Source: Porphyromonadaceae bacterium UBA7572
Lineage (GTDB): Bacteria > Bacteroidota > Bacteroidia > Bacteroidales > Muribaculaceae
Length of the DNA stretch: 48,331 nt
Assembly (NCBI GenBank): GCA_002476625.1
Contig: DLLC01000034.1
Span: 32,041 to 80,371 of the forward strand
Direction: 5' to 3'
A program made the position numbers and the translations under genes. Every line of letters begins with the position of its first letter. Positions within the stretch are counted from its first letter, which is position 1. Below, piece by piece: positions 7,969 through 17,217 of this stretch. Below the pieces are notes generated by a model, which saw nothing but the letters and a program-made list of their open reading frames with translations, searched no databases and was not told the origin of the DNA.

Positions 7969-8985
7969 ATGACTACGAATCAGAGTAAACCATATTTCTC
8001 AGTGATTGTGCCTGTGTATAATAGGCGAGGCGAAGTCCGAGACCTGCTTGAGAGCCTTTCAAAGCAGTCGAGTGATGATTTTGAGGTGCTTCTTGTGGAG
8101 GACGGCTCCACAGAGCGGTGCGATGACATAGCCAGAGCTTACGCTGGCAAAATTAATGTGCACTATTTCTGGAAAGAGAATGAGGGGCGGAGCATAGCCA
8201 GAAACTATGGCATAGAGCGCGCCAGTGGCGACTACTTCATATTCTTTGACAGCGACTGTGTGATTCCACCACGCTATTTTGAGGTGTTGACAGCCTCGCT
8301 GAAGAACAACCCTGTGGATTGCTTTGGCGGACCCGACGCCGCGAGCGATGACTTCAACGACACGCAGAAGGCCATATCTTTCTCAATGACCGCTTTCTTG
8401 ACCACGGGCGGCATTCGTGGCGGCAAGGTGCAGCTTGAGAAGTTTGTGCCGCGATCGTTCAATATGGGGTATAGCCGTAAAGTGTGGCAAGCCGTGGGCG
8501 GATTTCGTGAAATGTTCAGTGAGGACATTGACATGAGCACCCGTATTCGCAAGGCCGGTTTCTCTATCACGCTTTTCCGCGATGCTTACGTGTATCACAA
8601 GCGACGTAACACCTTGAAGTCCTTTTCCCGACAGACTTATGTGTTTGGCATGTCGCGCATCACGCTCAAGCTGCTTTATCCCGACTCAATGAAACTTGTG
8701 CACACGCTGCCTGCGGTGTTCGTCATCGGGTGTGTGTCGCTCATATTGCTTGCCCTATTCTGGCGGTGGTGGGCTATCCTGCCTTTAGCGCTGTATGTGG
8801 TGATGCTGTGGCTGAGCGCATTGGTGGCGACGAAAAGCCTGAAAATAGCCTCTTTGGCGGTGGTTACCAGCTTTATCCAGCTTGGCAGCTACGGTTGCGG
8901 CTTTATCAAGGCCTATGTGTGGAAAATACTGCTTGGCCATGGCAGAGACGTGGAGGAGGAGATTGCCATTCGTAAAGGAAAATAG
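7969..8985 (+). CDS. Family 2 glycosyltransferase, membrane-anchored
   Basis: A 338-residue GT-A glycosyltransferase that transfers a sugar from a nucleotide donor on the cytoplasmic face of the membrane. The fold starts with FSVIVPVYNRRGEVRDLLES; the acidic donor-binding motifs are LVEDGSTERCDD and the DxD-like FFDSDC near residue 90. MFSEDIDMSTRIRKAGF is the conserved ED block near the acceptor site. The C-terminal third holds three to four hydrophobic segments (VFVIGCVSLILLALFWRW onward), which would anchor it to the inner membrane. It is two bases upstream of radC, so the two are probably cotranscribed. The acceptor glycan is unknown and no glycan cluster surrounds it. Confidence 0.9.
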   Translation: MTTNQSKPYFSVIVPVYNRRGEVRDLLESLSKQSSDDFEVLLVEDGSTERCDDIARAYAGKINVHYFWKENEGRSIARNYGIERASGDYFIFFDSDCVIPPRYFEVLTASLKNNPVDCFGGPDAASDDFNDTQKAISFSMTAFLTTGGIRGGKVQLEKFVPRSFNMGYSRKVWQAVGGFREMFSEDIDMSTRIRKAGFSITLFRDAYVYHKRRNTLKSFSRQTYVFGMSRITLKLLYPDSMKLVHTLPAVFVIGCVSLILLALFWRWWAILPLALYVVMLWLSALVATKSLKIASLAVVTSFIQLGSYGCGFIKAYVWKILLGHGRDVEEEIAIRKGK

Positions 8986-8987
8986 CT

Positions 8988-9701
8988 ATGGATGCCGAGA
9001 AAAAATCGCTGGTGGGCACTCGCACGCTCACACTTCATGTGCTGGAGGAGGAACGCCCCCGCGAGAAAGCCTTGAAGTTTGGCTTTGAGGCGCTGTCAAC
9101 TGCTGAGCTGATGGCCATTGTGATAGGGAGTGGGACACCTGGTGAGAGTGTGGTGGACCTGTGCCAGCGCATTCTTGCCGACAGTGGTAACAAACTGTCG
9201 AAAATAGCACGGTCGGGTGTGAAGGAGCTGCAGAAATATAAAGGAATAGGACCAGTGAAAGCTACTGAACTGATGGCGTCACTCGAACTCTCGCGCCGCT
9301 ATCAAGTGGAGATCATGGAAGAAAAGCAAATTACCTCAAGCCAGGACGCCTACAGCTATTTGCGTCAAAAGATGGATTATCTTGAGCATGAGGAAATATG
9401 GATACTGATGCTTAACCGCGCAAAGCGTGTGATAGGCTGCAAATGTATGAGCAAGGGTGGCACTTCGGCAGCTGTGACCGATATAAAGATGATATTGCGC
9501 GAGCTGATTGACAACCTTGCCGATGGCGTGATTCTGGCGCACAATCACCCCAGCGACAGTGACCGTCCGAGCATGCAGGACGACCGTCTTACACAGCGGG
9601 TGAAGGAAGGCTGTATGGCTGTGGATGTCAATTTTCTCGACCATATTATCGTTTGCCGCTCGGGCAGATATTACAGCTACCTCGACAACGGGCGGATATG
9701 A
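8988..9701 (+). CDS. radC: RadC/JAB-domain protein
   Basis: A 237-residue RadC-family protein. The N-terminal part has a helix-hairpin-helix segment (LQKYKGIGPVKATELMASLE). The C-terminal JAB/MPN domain carries the zinc motif HNHPSDSDRPSMQD with an upstream conserved Glu. The name implies DNA repair, but the biochemical role of RadC is unsettled; the JAB domain could be a metallo-hydrolase. The start is the ATG two bases after the glycosyltransferase stop. The pairing with that gene is probably one of transcription rather than function. Confidence 0.92.
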   Translation: MDAEKKSLVGTRTLTLHVLEEERPREKALKFGFEALSTAELMAIVIGSGTPGESVVDLCQRILADSGNKLSKIARSGVKELQKYKGIGPVKATELMASLELSRRYQVEIMEEKQITSSQDAYSYLRQKMDYLEHEEIWILMLNRAKRVIGCKCMSKGGTSAAVTDIKMILRELIDNLADGVILAHNHPSDSDRPSMQDDRLTQRVKEGCMAVDVNFLDHIIVCRSGRYYSYLDNGRI

Positions 9702-9833
9702 CACATCGTGCTTATTCCATCAGCAATTTGACGTGGAAAGCCCTCAAATGGTGTGTGGCTCATGTTAATGCCATGTTGATACAATGTTAATATAATGATG
9801 TCGGAAAAAATAGATTTTTTCGTGCGATTATTT

Positions 9834-9841
9834 TAACTTTG
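9834..9841 (+). promoter_or_regulatory. -7 promoter box of dnaB
   Basis: TAACTTTG lies 23 nt before the dnaB ATG. The upstream region is T-rich with no exact TTTG at 19-21 nt spacing. The rest of 9702-9864 holds nothing else that can be recognised. Confidence 0.5.
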
Positions 9842-9864
9842 CAGTTCCAAATAAGGAATATGAT

Positions 9865-11451
9865 ATGGAATTTGAAACAGGAAAAAAGAACAAGCAATAC
9901 CGCCGTAAGCCCACACACGAAAGTGAGCCACTGACGGATCTCGGCAAGACTCAGCCTCAAGACATAGAAATAGAGGAGGCTGTGCTTGGTGCTATTATGT
10001 TAGAGAAGGACGCTTATCCTTTGGTGAGCGACATTCTGTCGCCCGAAAGTTTCTACCTCAGAGCCAATCAGCTCATCTATTCCGCCATTCGCGACCTTGG
10101 CGCACAGCAGCTGCCTATCGACTTGCTCACCGTGACCCAGCAGCTTCGTGCCAACGGCAATCTTGATGAGGTGGGCGGCCCTGCGCATATATCTGAGCTT
10201 ACCGGCCGTGTGGCATCGGCAGCCAATATCGAGTACCATGCGCAAATCGTGGCACAAAAATATTTGGCGAGAGAGCTGATTAGCTACAGCTCCCAGATTG
10301 GCACCCTTGCTTTTGACGACTCGGTAGACGTGTACGAGCTGATGCAGGAGGCTGAAGGCAAGCTCTTTGAGCTGTCAAGGTCCACTTTGAAGCGCGACTT
10401 TACACAGATTGACCCCGTCATCAACGAGGCTATGAAGAAAATTCAGGAGGCGGCAAGCAGCGACAGCAGCTTGAGCGGCCTGCAAACGGGCTACCGCGAC
10501 CTCGATAAGGTGACTTCCGGCTGGCAGAACAGCGACTTGATTATTATCGCTGCCCGTCCGGCAATGGGTAAGACCGCGCTCGTGCTGTCGATGGCAAAGA
10601 ATATGGCGGTTGATTACAACATACCTGTGGCTGTGTTCTCCCTTGAAATGTCGAACCTTCAGTTGGTGAACCGTTTGATAAGCAACGTGTGTAACCTTGA
10701 AAGCGAGAAAATCAAGAGTGGCGACTTGAGCCAGGCCGACTGGGATAACTTGATGACCCGAATCAAGGATTTGTATTCCGCACCGCTCTATGTTGATGAC
10801 ACACCGTCGCTTTCCGTGTTTGAACTCCGCACCAAGGCTCGCCGCCTGGTGAAGGAGCACGACATTAAGCTCATCATTATCGACTACCTACAGTTGATGA
10901 ACGCCTCTGGTATGAAGTTTGGCAGCCGCGAGCAGGAGGTCAGCACCATTTCGCGGTCGCTGAAGCAGTTGGCCAAAGAGCTGAATATACCGATTATCGC
11001 CTTGTCGCAGCTCAACCGTAATGTGGAGTCGCGTGGCGATGACAAAAATGGCAAGCGTCCGCAGTTGAGCGACCTTCGTGAGTCGGGCTCCATTGAGCAG
11101 GATGCCGACATTGTTTGCTTTATCCACCGTCCCGAGTATTACACGAAGTCGTCGGTCGATGCTGAAGGCAACGACATTAAGGGCAAGGCCGAGTTTATCA
11201 TTGCCAAGCACCGTAGCGGTTCGGTGGGCGATGTGCCGATGCGCTTCGTGGGCAAATATGCCCGCTTTGAGAACTGGGACGAAGGTTTTGAAACCAGCAC
11301 AGAGAAATATGAGTCGAAGATCAATGGCGGTGGCGGCGAGGGTGCCGTGCCGCTTCAGCAGCCAAGCGCACCTCAGCCCGGTGAGTTCACTCCGCCTGCC
11401 CCGAATGTGAATTTCCTCTCTCCGTCCGACGACACTACGCCCCCGTTCTGA
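9865..11451 (+). CDS. dnaB: Replicative DNA helicase DnaB
   Basis: The hexameric 5'-3' helicase that drives the replication fork. The 528 residues hold an N-terminal domain (about 30-135, starting PQDIEIEEAVLGAIML), a linker and the RecA-like helicase domain. Walker A is ARPAMGKTAL, Walker B is LIIIDYLQLM, and SQLNRNVESR and the arginine-finger region LRESGSIEQDADIV are present. No intein interrupts the ATPase core. The last 60 residues are a Gly/Pro-rich, probably disordered tail that typical DnaB proteins lack or have in shorter form. The gene has its own -7 box and ends 61 nt from the convergent serpin gene. Confidence 0.97.
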   Translation: MEFETGKKNKQYRRKPTHESEPLTDLGKTQPQDIEIEEAVLGAIMLEKDAYPLVSDILSPESFYLRANQLIYSAIRDLGAQQLPIDLLTVTQQLRANGNLDEVGGPAHISELTGRVASAANIEYHAQIVAQKYLARELISYSSQIGTLAFDDSVDVYELMQEAEGKLFELSRSTLKRDFTQIDPVINEAMKKIQEAASSDSSLSGLQTGYRDLDKVTSGWQNSDLIIIAARPAMGKTALVLSMAKNMAVDYNIPVAVFSLEMSNLQLVNRLISNVCNLESEKIKSGDLSQADWDNLMTRIKDLYSAPLYVDDTPSLSVFELRTKARRLVKEHDIKLIIIDYLQLMNASGMKFGSREQEVSTISRSLKQLAKELNIPIIALSQLNRNVESRGDDKNGKRPQLSDLRESGSIEQDADIVCFIHRPEYYTKSSVDAEGNDIKGKAEFIIAKHRSGSVGDVPMRFVGKYARFENWDEGFETSTEKYESKINGGGGEGAVPLQQPSAPQPGEFTPPAPNVNFLSPSDDTTPPF

Positions 11452-11512
11452 CACAGCTCATTTGGGCTTATGGAGGGGAATGTTTGAGGTTTTATAATGT
11501 CGGCTCACACTA

Positions 11513-12775
11513 CTACTGCATGCCTTCAAGGCTCTGAGTTTTCCCGATAAAGAGTATCACGCCAGTGGTGCGCTCCCGAATAATGTAGATAAATGGATGG
11601 TCGATAATGAATTGTTTAGGAAGCTGGCCAGTGGAAGTGAACCCTAAATCCACCTTTGTGCTGGCAACGGCTGTTGTACCGTCTTCGTTTACTTCAATCG
11701 TGGTGTATTGCTGAACGGCAGTGACGCAAACTCCGAGACTGGAGCTGATTTTCCCAAATTGGGCATCGTCGGAGAATGCTTTTTTGATACCGATTTTTGC
11801 GAGTGGGGCGATGAGCTGGTTGTTATAAGATCCTTTGAACTTAGGCATTGTCACTTCCGACTCGTTTGCCACGATTTGCGTAAGTAGCTGATTGTATCGA
11901 TCTCCGTTAAGATTAGCGATGTAGCTGTTGATTTTTTCTTTTTTGGGCATGATTACCAGAAGCTGGAATGCGTTTCCACTGTAGTCAAACTCTACCATCA
12001 GTTCGTTGTCTGAGGAGAATCCATAGAGCTTGCATTTGTCTGACTTCATCATCTTTACGCTCTCATTGCGGTCGAACTGGTTGCGGAAAATGTCGTTGTA
12101 TGTGTTCTTTTTGGGGAAATAACTCCAAAATCCTTTGAAGAATAAGGTGTTCAGCAGTATGGCTACATCCGTTTTTGGGTCTAGTCCTTTTGTGATATTA
12201 GGAATTAAGCCATTGGTCTTTTCTTTAGACCAATTGTTGATGGCGTCCACGCTTTTACTTTCGCTGAAATCAAGAGCTGAAACTTTCGCGTTAAAATTTG
12301 ATCTCATGCCAATTTTATATTCTTCAAGAATTTTACCCTCATATTGCTTGTTAAGCCATAGTGAATTGGCTATGGCCAACTTTGATGAGCATTTGATGCT
12401 GTTGGTTAGGGCAGTGTTCATGATGGCGTAATAGCTGTTGATGTCGTCAAGTGTGACATCGTCCCCAATTTTAAGCGCTCTGGAAATTTCATCGTAGGTC
12501 TCTCCTACCGCTCCGTTAGCAAGCATGGCAAGCGCTTGACCGAGGCTGTAAGGCGACACAAGCACATTGTTATTTTCGTTATTCACAGCTTTTAATACAT
12601 CAAAAGCGAAGTCGTTACTTTGGTTGAGGGCCTGCTTTTGTCTGGCCGAGAGCTTGATGCTGTACTCTGCTGGTTTTTCTCCAGATTCATTTGGTCCGTC
12701 ACTCTCGTTGCATGACACAGATGTTATCATCATTGTCAAGCTCATGAGCATACAATAATAGATAGAAGTTTTCAT
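11513..12775 (-). CDS. Serpin-family protease inhibitor lipoprotein
   Basis: A 420-residue serpin, a suicide inhibitor that traps a protease after cleavage of its reactive loop. A lipoprotein signal ends at Cys22 (MMITSVSC), so it should be anchored to the envelope, possibly the cell surface. The body shows serpin hallmarks: NVLVSPYSLGQALAMLANGA, LAIANSLWLNKQYEG, and the C-terminal block FIIDHPFIYIIRERTTGVIL. The hinge VNEDGTTAVAS has the small residues needed for loop insertion, so it should be inhibitory. Counting from the P17 glutamate (Glu364) puts P1 at Thr380, P1' at Ser381 and P2 at Phe379. It lies 85 nt downstream of a C10 cysteine peptidase with no evident promoter between them. It is AT-richer than its neighbours. 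Confidence 0.93.
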   Translation of the reverse strand: MKTSIYYCMLMSLTMMITSVSCNESDGPNESGEKPAEYSIKLSARQKQALNQSNDFAFDVLKAVNNENNNVLVSPYSLGQALAMLANGAVGETYDEISRALKIGDDVTLDDINSYYAIMNTALTNSIKCSSKLAIANSLWLNKQYEGKILEEYKIGMRSNFNAKVSALDFSESKSVDAINNWSKEKTNGLIPNITKGLDPKTDVAILLNTLFFKGFWSYFPKKNTYNDIFRNQFDRNESVKMMKSDKCKLYGFSSDNELMVEFDYSGNAFQLLVIMPKKEKINSYIANLNGDRYNQLLTQIVANESEVTMPKFKGSYNNQLIAPLAKIGIKKAFSDDAQFGKISSSLGVCVTAVQQYTTIEVNEDGTTAVASTKVDLGFTSTGQLPKQFIIDHPFIYIIRERTTGVILFIGKTQSLEGMQ

Positions 12776-12860
12776 AGCTACAAAGAATTAAAAATGAATG
12801 ATTTTTTTAGTGCATTGATGACAATATTGTCTATATTAAATTGTGTTGTGGAATTATATA

Positions 12861-14333
12861 TTAGGGACGAGTTTCTCCAGTATTGTCTTCGCCTGGATAA
12901 AATTCTTGGAAATTATAGAACATATACGCTACAGAGTTATATGTGCCACCAGCAGAAGTCCAATATGGACTATAGGTGTAGTCTTTTCCTGGACGCGTAA
13001 ATGAACCTGCAAAATCACTACCTTCATAAGATGCAGAATACTCATGTGCAATATACCATGTGGTGTTTGGCGTTTGCCATCCCCAGTTCATTGTGATATA
13101 TGTGTTTTTGTCAGACAGCACTTCTACATATTTTTCTGTGCCTCCTTTAGGGTCAGGCTCAAAAACTTCTTGTGGATAACGGTTGAAATCATCGTCGGTG
13201 ATTTCATGAGTTTCGTCCCACTCATATTTAATCACCAAATTCTCGCAAACTTCCTTATAGCCGTCTATGATGAAAAAGTGGCCTGTTTCTCCTGAAGTGT
13301 TTTTTGCAGCGACAATTACAGGCTCGCGTTTTTGTAAGTGGCTTATTAACACGCCATAATCATATTTTTCTTTTTGGGCATAATTTAGCATATAGTAATC
13401 TCTCATTACGCAAACTTTATTTGCGGCTGTGCCTGATTCGGCTGCCCTATATTCGGTATGCATTTTCTTTCCAAGATCCCTTAAAAACATAGCGACATAA
13501 TAGTTGTTAGAAGAAAGATATTTCCATCCATTTACAGACTTGGATGTGATGTCAAACTGTTCTTTACTTGTTAATGTTGGGCCAGTTGCCGATGTTGGAA
13601 TTTCAATATTACGGTTGTTATTTATTCTATAATGGTAAATGACTTGCCCCACTGCAACGGGTACACATCCCACGGGTGCGTGAATCAACTCGCCACTGCT
13701 ACTTGAAACTATTGGACAAAAAATGTTATAAGGATACCCTTGATGCCAGGAGGTTGTGATAACATGAGGATAATTGTATGTTTTTGTGCCGAATGTAGTG
13801 TCTGTTGGGATCCACATTCCTCGACCTAACCCCCTTGTTTTTACTTTGCGTTGTTTTTTTAGGGGAGGCGATGGTCTTTCTTCAAGCAATTCCCAAATAG
13901 GACTTTTACTTTTTTCTCTTGATTCTCGGATTTTTCTGATGTTATATAACAGCCCGCTGACGCATGATGTGTTAGGGTCGTTTGGATTTGACAGGTCTAT
14001 ATCGCTTTCTGACTCTGTAATTATAGGCGATATCCGCTGGTCGCCTGAAATTAATTTCCAGCCTTTTTTATAGTTTAGTTTGTAGGCTAATGTGTCGCCA
14101 TCTATGACAACTGGGGTGATTTTTAAAGGTGTTTCTTTCTTTATTTTAAGGTATTTTTTTAGTAGTTGAGTAGATACCTTGAAATCTTCATTTTTACCGA
14201 TGTTAAATTTAGCTTTTGATTGAAGCTGGGATTGTTCCAAGCCAATATCGTTAATCTCGTTGCATGACGACGCTAAAAGAAGTGCAACAAAGATTATGAT
14301 GGTTTGTAAGGTGGCTTTTTGTTTAGTATTCAT
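12861..14333 (-). CDS. C10-family (streptopain-like) cysteine peptidase, lipoprotein
   Basis: A 490-residue secreted or surface papain-fold peptidase made as a proenzyme. The signal ends in a lipobox at Cys24 (LLLASSC). Residues about 40-170 form the propeptide, with a GWKLISGDQRISPII block typical of the C10 family. The catalytic domain has Cys223 (APVGCVPVAVGQVIYHY), His352 (TGHFFIIDGY) and the conserved Trp block MNWGW (416-420). The substrate is not known; Bacteroidales and streptococcal relatives degrade host or competitor proteins. It has its own promoter and probably shares its transcript with the serpin downstream. Codon use is visibly AT-rich compared with dnaB and the GH3 gene on either side, which suggests acquisition by transfer. 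Confidence 0.93.
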   Translation of the reverse strand: MNTKQKATLQTIIIFVALLLASSCNEINDIGLEQSQLQSKAKFNIGKNEDFKVSTQLLKKYLKIKKETPLKITPVVIDGDTLAYKLNYKKGWKLISGDQRISPIITESESDIDLSNPNDPNTSCVSGLLYNIRKIRESREKSKSPIWELLEERPSPPLKKQRKVKTRGLGRGMWIPTDTTFGTKTYNYPHVITTSWHQGYPYNIFCPIVSSSSGELIHAPVGCVPVAVGQVIYHYRINNNRNIEIPTSATGPTLTSKEQFDITSKSVNGWKYLSSNNYYVAMFLRDLGKKMHTEYRAAESGTAANKVCVMRDYYMLNYAQKEKYDYGVLISHLQKREPVIVAAKNTSGETGHFFIIDGYKEVCENLVIKYEWDETHEITDDDFNRYPQEVFEPDPKGGTEKYVEVLSDKNTYITMNWGWQTPNTTWYIAHEYSASYEGSDFAGSFTRPGKDYTYSPYWTSAGGTYNSVAYMFYNFQEFYPGEDNTGETRP

Positions 14334-14385
14334 TTTCTTGTTTGGGTTAAATGGTTGCGTGATAGCCAGTTTTGTTTTTGCTCCA

Positions 14386-14417
14386 CAAATATATACAACA
14401 TTTTATTGTTATGCAAT
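14386..14417 (-). promoter_or_regulatory. Promoter of the C10 peptidase-serpin unit
   Basis: Minus-strand -33 ATTG (14414-14417), 20-nt spacer, -7 TATATTTG (14386-14393). The start codon is 52 nt downstream. Confidence 0.65.
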
Positions 14418-14541
14418 ACGAATTTGTTTTTTTCATAGAAAGGTTGTTGAAAAATTAAAGAGTATGGGAAAATGATGGGGGAATGGTGCGTTGTTGTTTG
14501 TTTTCTCTCATAATTTTTAGGGCTGATTGGGAATAATTCAT

Positions 14542-14549
14542 TATATTTG
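14542..14549 (+). promoter_or_regulatory. -7 promoter box of the GH3 gene
   Basis: TATATTTG lies 38 nt before the GH3 ATG; the -33 region is only T-rich. It is divergent from the C10 promoter, and 14418-14541 shows nothing further. Confidence 0.5.
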
Positions 14550-14587
14550 TGCATGATGAATTGTGTTGAATCAGATTCTAAACTTTT

Positions 14588-17107
14588 ATGAATGACATGG
14601 TGCTAAAAAAAATATTGTTTGGTGTGATAGGTTTTTGTGTGATGGCAATGCCTGTGGGCGCGGCGAAGAAGCAAAGCAAGTCGGCGGAGATTGCCTTGCA
14701 AAAAAAAGTGGAGTCCACGCTCTCCAAGATGACACTGGAAGAGAAGATGGATATGCTCGGAGAATACAAGGGCGGTTTTAGCACATATCCAATTCCCCGA
14801 TTGGGCATTCCCGAAGTGAAAATGGCCGATGCGTCGGTGGGCGTGCGCAATTATGGCAAGTCCACTCAGTATCCTGCCTCTGTGCTCACGGCGTCAACCT
14901 GGAGCCGCCGAATGGTGGCAGCCATGGCCACCTCTTTGGCTGTGGACTGCAAAGCCCGTGGGGTGGGCATTCTGCTCGGCCCTGGCGTGAACATTATGCG
15001 TGCCCCTGTGTGCGGACGTAATTTTGAGTACTTTAGCGAGGACCCCTATCTGTCGGCTCAACTGGCCGTGCCATTTATTAAAGGACTTCAGCAGAATGGA
15101 GTGGCGGCAGTGGTGAAGCATTTTGCGCTCAACAATATGGAGTGGGGACGCAAGCGCATCGACTCTCGTGCCGACGAGCGCACTTGCCACGAAATCTATT
15201 TCCCGGCTTTTCGCGCTGCAGTGGAAGACGCCGATGTGGCGTGCGTAATGGATTCGTATAATCTGGTGAACGGATACTACGCCACCGAGAACTCTTGGCT
15301 CAACAATAAGGTGCTTCGCGACATGTGGGGATTTAAAGGTGTGGTGATGAGCGACTGGGGCGCCACTCACAGCGTGGGAGGCGCTATGCGGGGCGGTCTG
15401 GATTTGGATATGGACGGAAAGAACACTGCTAAATACTTTAACCGCGACAGCCTCCAGGCAGCCCTGAACAATGAGGGTATAACCGTGAAGATGATCAATG
15501 AGAAGGTGCGTCACATATTGGGCATGATATACCGATTTGACTTCGACAAGACAAAACCTACCGACGACCTTGCCATTCTCAATAATAAGAACAATGCTCA
15601 GGTGGCTCAAAAAGTGGCTGAGGAGGGCATCGTGCTACTTAAAAACCAGGGAAGCCTTCTGCCAATCTCTCAAGCTAAGTCGGTGATGGTGGTTGGCCCG
15701 TTTGCCAACCAGATCCCATGTGGCGGCGGTAGTTCAAAGGTGCGCCCTTACACCACCACGTCGATTACAGGCGGACTAAAGGTGGCAATGAAGGGCATTG
15801 ATATTAAGGAGCATCAGATTTATGATGAGGAACCCTGCACCCATCTTTACCGCGACCGCGGTGGCAGGACTCCGGGGCTGAAAGCTGAATACTTCAATAA
15901 CCCAAACCTTGGTGGCGCTCCGCTGATGAGCGACTATGTGGATGGACTTAATTTTTATTGGGGCAACGGTACGCCGCAGCCCGATTTCTTGGGTAATGAT
16001 AATTTTTCGATACGCTATACCGGTTATTTGCGTGTGCCTGCCTCTGGTGAATATACCCTGCTTCTTTCCAGCGACGACGGAAGCCGGATGTGGATTGACG
16101 ATGCGCTGGTGCTCGACAACTGGGGCAACCACTCGTTCAGAGGAAAAGAGCTCACCGTTAATCTTCAGGCCAACCACGACTATCCTATCCGAATCGACTA
16201 TGCCGAAGCGGAAGGCGAGGCTGGCATCCGACTGGGCTACCGCATAGCCCAAGTGGACAACCTTGCCACTGATGCCGCGCTGTGTGATGCCGTGATTGTG
16301 ACAGCTGGATTCGGTGAAAAAGTGGAAAAAGAGGGTAAGGATCGGCCTTGGCAGCTCCCAGCCGAGCAGGTGAGGATGATTAAGGATGCCGCAGCCTCCA
16401 ATGCCAATGTGGTGGTGGTGCTCTTCTCTGGTGGCGCACTCGACGTGAGCAGCTGGGCCAACGATGTGCGCGCCATTATTTGGGCGGGCTATCCGGGTCA
16501 GGGCGGTGGCCAGGCATTGGCCAATATCATCAGCGGTAAGGTGAGTCCGAGTGGAAAACTCACCTGCACCTGGGCTAAAAAGTGGGAGGATTATTCATCC
16601 AGCAATAATTATTATGAGAAAGAAGGGGAGCATTACCTGAATTATGATGAGCGCCTATTGGTGGGCTATCGCTCTTTCGACAAGGGTGATGTGGAACCTG
16701 CCTTTCCTTTTGGATTTGGATTGAGCTACACGAGATTCGCTTACAGTAATCTTAAAGTGAAGCGCACCGACCGTCAGTGCCAAGTGAAGGTGGATGTGAC
16801 CAACGTGGGCAAAGTGGCTGGCGCCGAAGTGGTGCAAGTGTATGTGGAGCCTACCGTAGTGCCAGAAGCCGACCCTGTGCAGACGCTTCGTGGCTTTGAA
16901 AAGGTGAATTTGAAGCCGGGTGAAAAGCGCACTGTCACCATTATGCTTGATGAGGATGCCTTCTCTACCTATAAGGTGAATAAAAAAGCCTTCACGGTGA
17001 ATCCTGGCGAATATAAGGTGAAGGTGGGCGCATCGTCGCGCGATATCCGACAGACCTACACCGTGAAAGTGAATCGCCCTACTCGTGTGGCAAGGGCCGC
17101 TGATTAA
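14588..17107 (+). CDS. Glycoside hydrolase family 3 with PA14 insert (beta-glucosidase-like)
   Basis: An 839-residue exported glycosidase with a signal peptide at 1-25 (KKILFGVIGFCVMAMPVGAA). The GH3 barrel spans about 40-320 with substrate block KHFALNN (178-183) and nucleophile Asp256 in VVMSDWGATH. The second GH3 domain starts near 345 and is split by a PA14 carbohydrate-binding insert at about 430-553 (LKAEYFNNPN to AGIRLGYRI). It resumes with the probable acid/base Glu580 in GEKVEKEGKDR. A fibronectin-III-like domain (about 735-820) ends the protein. The order GH3N-GH3C-PA14-Fn3 is that of known beta-glucosidases and related plant-polysaccharide enzymes. Exact sugar specificity cannot be read. 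No SusCD pair is adjacent. Confidence 0.94.
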   Translation: MNDMVLKKILFGVIGFCVMAMPVGAAKKQSKSAEIALQKKVESTLSKMTLEEKMDMLGEYKGGFSTYPIPRLGIPEVKMADASVGVRNYGKSTQYPASVLTASTWSRRMVAAMATSLAVDCKARGVGILLGPGVNIMRAPVCGRNFEYFSEDPYLSAQLAVPFIKGLQQNGVAAVVKHFALNNMEWGRKRIDSRADERTCHEIYFPAFRAAVEDADVACVMDSYNLVNGYYATENSWLNNKVLRDMWGFKGVVMSDWGATHSVGGAMRGGLDLDMDGKNTAKYFNRDSLQAALNNEGITVKMINEKVRHILGMIYRFDFDKTKPTDDLAILNNKNNAQVAQKVAEEGIVLLKNQGSLLPISQAKSVMVVGPFANQIPCGGGSSKVRPYTTTSITGGLKVAMKGIDIKEHQIYDEEPCTHLYRDRGGRTPGLKAEYFNNPNLGGAPLMSDYVDGLNFYWGNGTPQPDFLGNDNFSIRYTGYLRVPASGEYTLLLSSDDGSRMWIDDALVLDNWGNHSFRGKELTVNLQANHDYPIRIDYAEAEGEAGIRLGYRIAQVDNLATDAALCDAVIVTAGFGEKVEKEGKDRPWQLPAEQVRMIKDAAASNANVVVVLFSGGALDVSSWANDVRAIIWAGYPGQGGGQALANIISGKVSPSGKLTCTWAKKWEDYSSSNNYYEKEGEHYLNYDERLLVGYRSFDKGDVEPAFPFGFGLSYTRFAYSNLKVKRTDRQCQVKVDVTNVGKVAGAEVVQVYVEPTVVPEADPVQTLRGFEKVNLKPGEKRTVTIMLDEDAFSTYKVNKKAFTVNPGEYKVKVGASSRDIRQTYTVKVNRPTRVARAAD

Positions 17108-17123
17108 ACATTTGTGATCGTAT

Positions 17124-17167
17124 AAAAATTTGGGCAACACTCTAAATTTAGAATGTTGCCCATTTTT
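17124..17167. terminator. Bidirectional intrinsic terminator between the GH3 gene and efp
   Basis: GGGCAACA (17132-17139) pairs with TGTTGCCC (17154-17161), with an inner TCTAAATTTAGA palindrome. A-rich and T-rich arms flank the stem, so it can serve both convergent genes. Confidence 0.85.
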
Positions 17168-17217
17168 ATCGTTACTTGTGGCAACCATTTGCGCCACACT
17201 ATAAGCTCTATTAGGAT

